Positions 5,411 through 5,646 of a stretch of DNA of 5,646 nt are shown piece by piece. The DNA comes from an uncultured Veillonella sp. (GTDB lineage: Bacteria > Bacillota > Negativicutes > Veillonellales > Veillonellaceae). The stretch is from positions 1-5,646 of the forward strand of contig NZ_CAKPTN010000103.1 of assembly GCF_934190855.1 (NCBI RefSeq), given 5' to 3'. Within the stretch, counting starts at the first letter, position 1. Each line of letters begins with the position of its first letter. The position numbers were made by a program, and so were the translations under genes. The notes under the pieces are model-generated. The model searched no databases, was not told the origin of the DNA, and was given only the letters and a program-made list of their open reading frames with translations.

Positions 5411-5517
5411 TCATCAGGAATATCTGTGCCTGCATCAATATGCTTATTAGCATTATCTTCCCATTTATACATTTCCAGCAGAAAACAATTTAATACAGTT
5501 TCAATACTTTTATACAT
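5383..5517 (-). CDS. Small 44-residue immunity-like stub
   Basis: A short gene missing from simple length-filtered scans: ATG at 5517, stop TAA at 5383-5385, with AAGGA (5529-5525) seven bases upstream. The product starts MYKSIETVLNCFLLEMYKWE, continues through NKHIDAGTDIPDEILKQ and ends TLKE. It is amphipathic-helical, acidic and without a signal peptide. It has the look of the N-terminal half of a small cytoplasmic immunity protein cut short, and its last 28 bases overlap the frame of the following toxin-tip domain. I infer that a recombination event joined a truncated immunity gene to a toxin tip. It could instead be a complete very small protein. It begins 23 bases after the previous gene's stop, so co-transcription is likely. 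Confidence 0.5.
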   Translation of the reverse strand: MYKSIETVLNCFLLEMYKWEDNANKHIDAGTDIPDEILKQTLKE

Positions 5518-5540
5518 AATCCAATCCTTTTTAGTTTTGT

Positions 5541-5646
5541 TTAAGTTGTTTGAACGAAGAATAATCCACCAGATAGATCTCGATTTATAAAAATATATCC
5601 GATGTTCTCAGTTAGATAAAAAATTTCATTTACTTCTTCAGGTAGA
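5541..5646 (-). CDS. C-terminal end of a gene running in from the right edge (probable immunity protein)
   Basis: A partial frame entering at the window edge, with its first full codon at 5645-5643, ends TAA at 5541-5543 and gives 34 residues: LPEEVNEIFYLTENIGYIF, then INRDLSGGLFFVQTT. The mix of acidic, aromatic and Gly residues with alternating hydrophobics looks like the closing beta strands of a small cytoplasmic protein. In this array the likeliest identity is another immunity protein. The start and most of the gene lie outside the window, so family and length cannot be judged. Confidence 0.55.
   Translation of the reverse strand, partial: LPEEVNEIFYLTENIGYIFINRDLSGGLFFVQTT

Noticed and set aside
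5282..5590. 102-codon + strand frame starting at 5282
   Set aside because: It is antisense to the toxin-tip and stub frames. It is Phe/Tyr/Ser/Ile-rich with no good ribosome site or recognisable domain, and the minus-strand frames have natural protein composition and proper gene spacing.

Overview
The window looks like chromosomal DNA of a diderm Firmicute of the Negativicutes, most likely Veillonella or a close relative. This is inferred from moderately AT-rich DNA, strong AGGAGG-type ribosome binding sites, sigma70-like promoters, and Sec-exported surface or periplasmic proteins beside a contact-dependent-inhibition-like toxin/immunity array. No rRNA, tRNA or other species marker is present, so the genus is a judgement and not a demonstration.

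Left part (1-2985). A strongly expressed-looking gene for an exported protein of unknown function (193-1167, +) sits behind two good promoters and ends at a perfect palindromic terminator (1247-1284). Facing it is a small SGNH/GDSL-family hydrolase (1383-1931, -). Its start is better placed two codons inside the longest frame, its catalytic Asp position is a Gly, and its 3' end seems partly duplicated beyond the stop codon. Divergent from it is a second exported protein with a proline-rich tail (2075-2869, +), ending at a 15-bp bidirectional terminator (2939-2985).

Middle (2986-4470). A 12-helix major facilitator transporter (3118-4344, -) has its own promoter and Shine-Dalgarno site. Three imperfect 29-bp direct repeats abut its stop codon. 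Between its promoter and the right-hand cluster lies a minus-strand terminator (4434-4470) that would close transcription coming from the right.

Right part (4471-5646, all -). Read in the direction of transcription, this is a tandem array of small and broken genes: the C-terminal end of one protein (5646-5541), a 44-codon immunity-like stub (5517-5383), a start-less toxin-tip-like frame (5410-5156), an intact 97-residue immunity-like protein (5146-4853) nine bases downstream, a 55-codon C-terminal fragment (4801-4634), a hydrophobic start-less frame (4611-4471), and then the terminator. This is the arrangement expected of orphan toxin/immunity modules that accumulate downstream of a large CdiA/hemagglutinin-type polymorphic toxin gene, which would lie beyond the right edge. 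It is the most interesting part of the window. The toxin-tip frame is easy to miss because it has no start codon.
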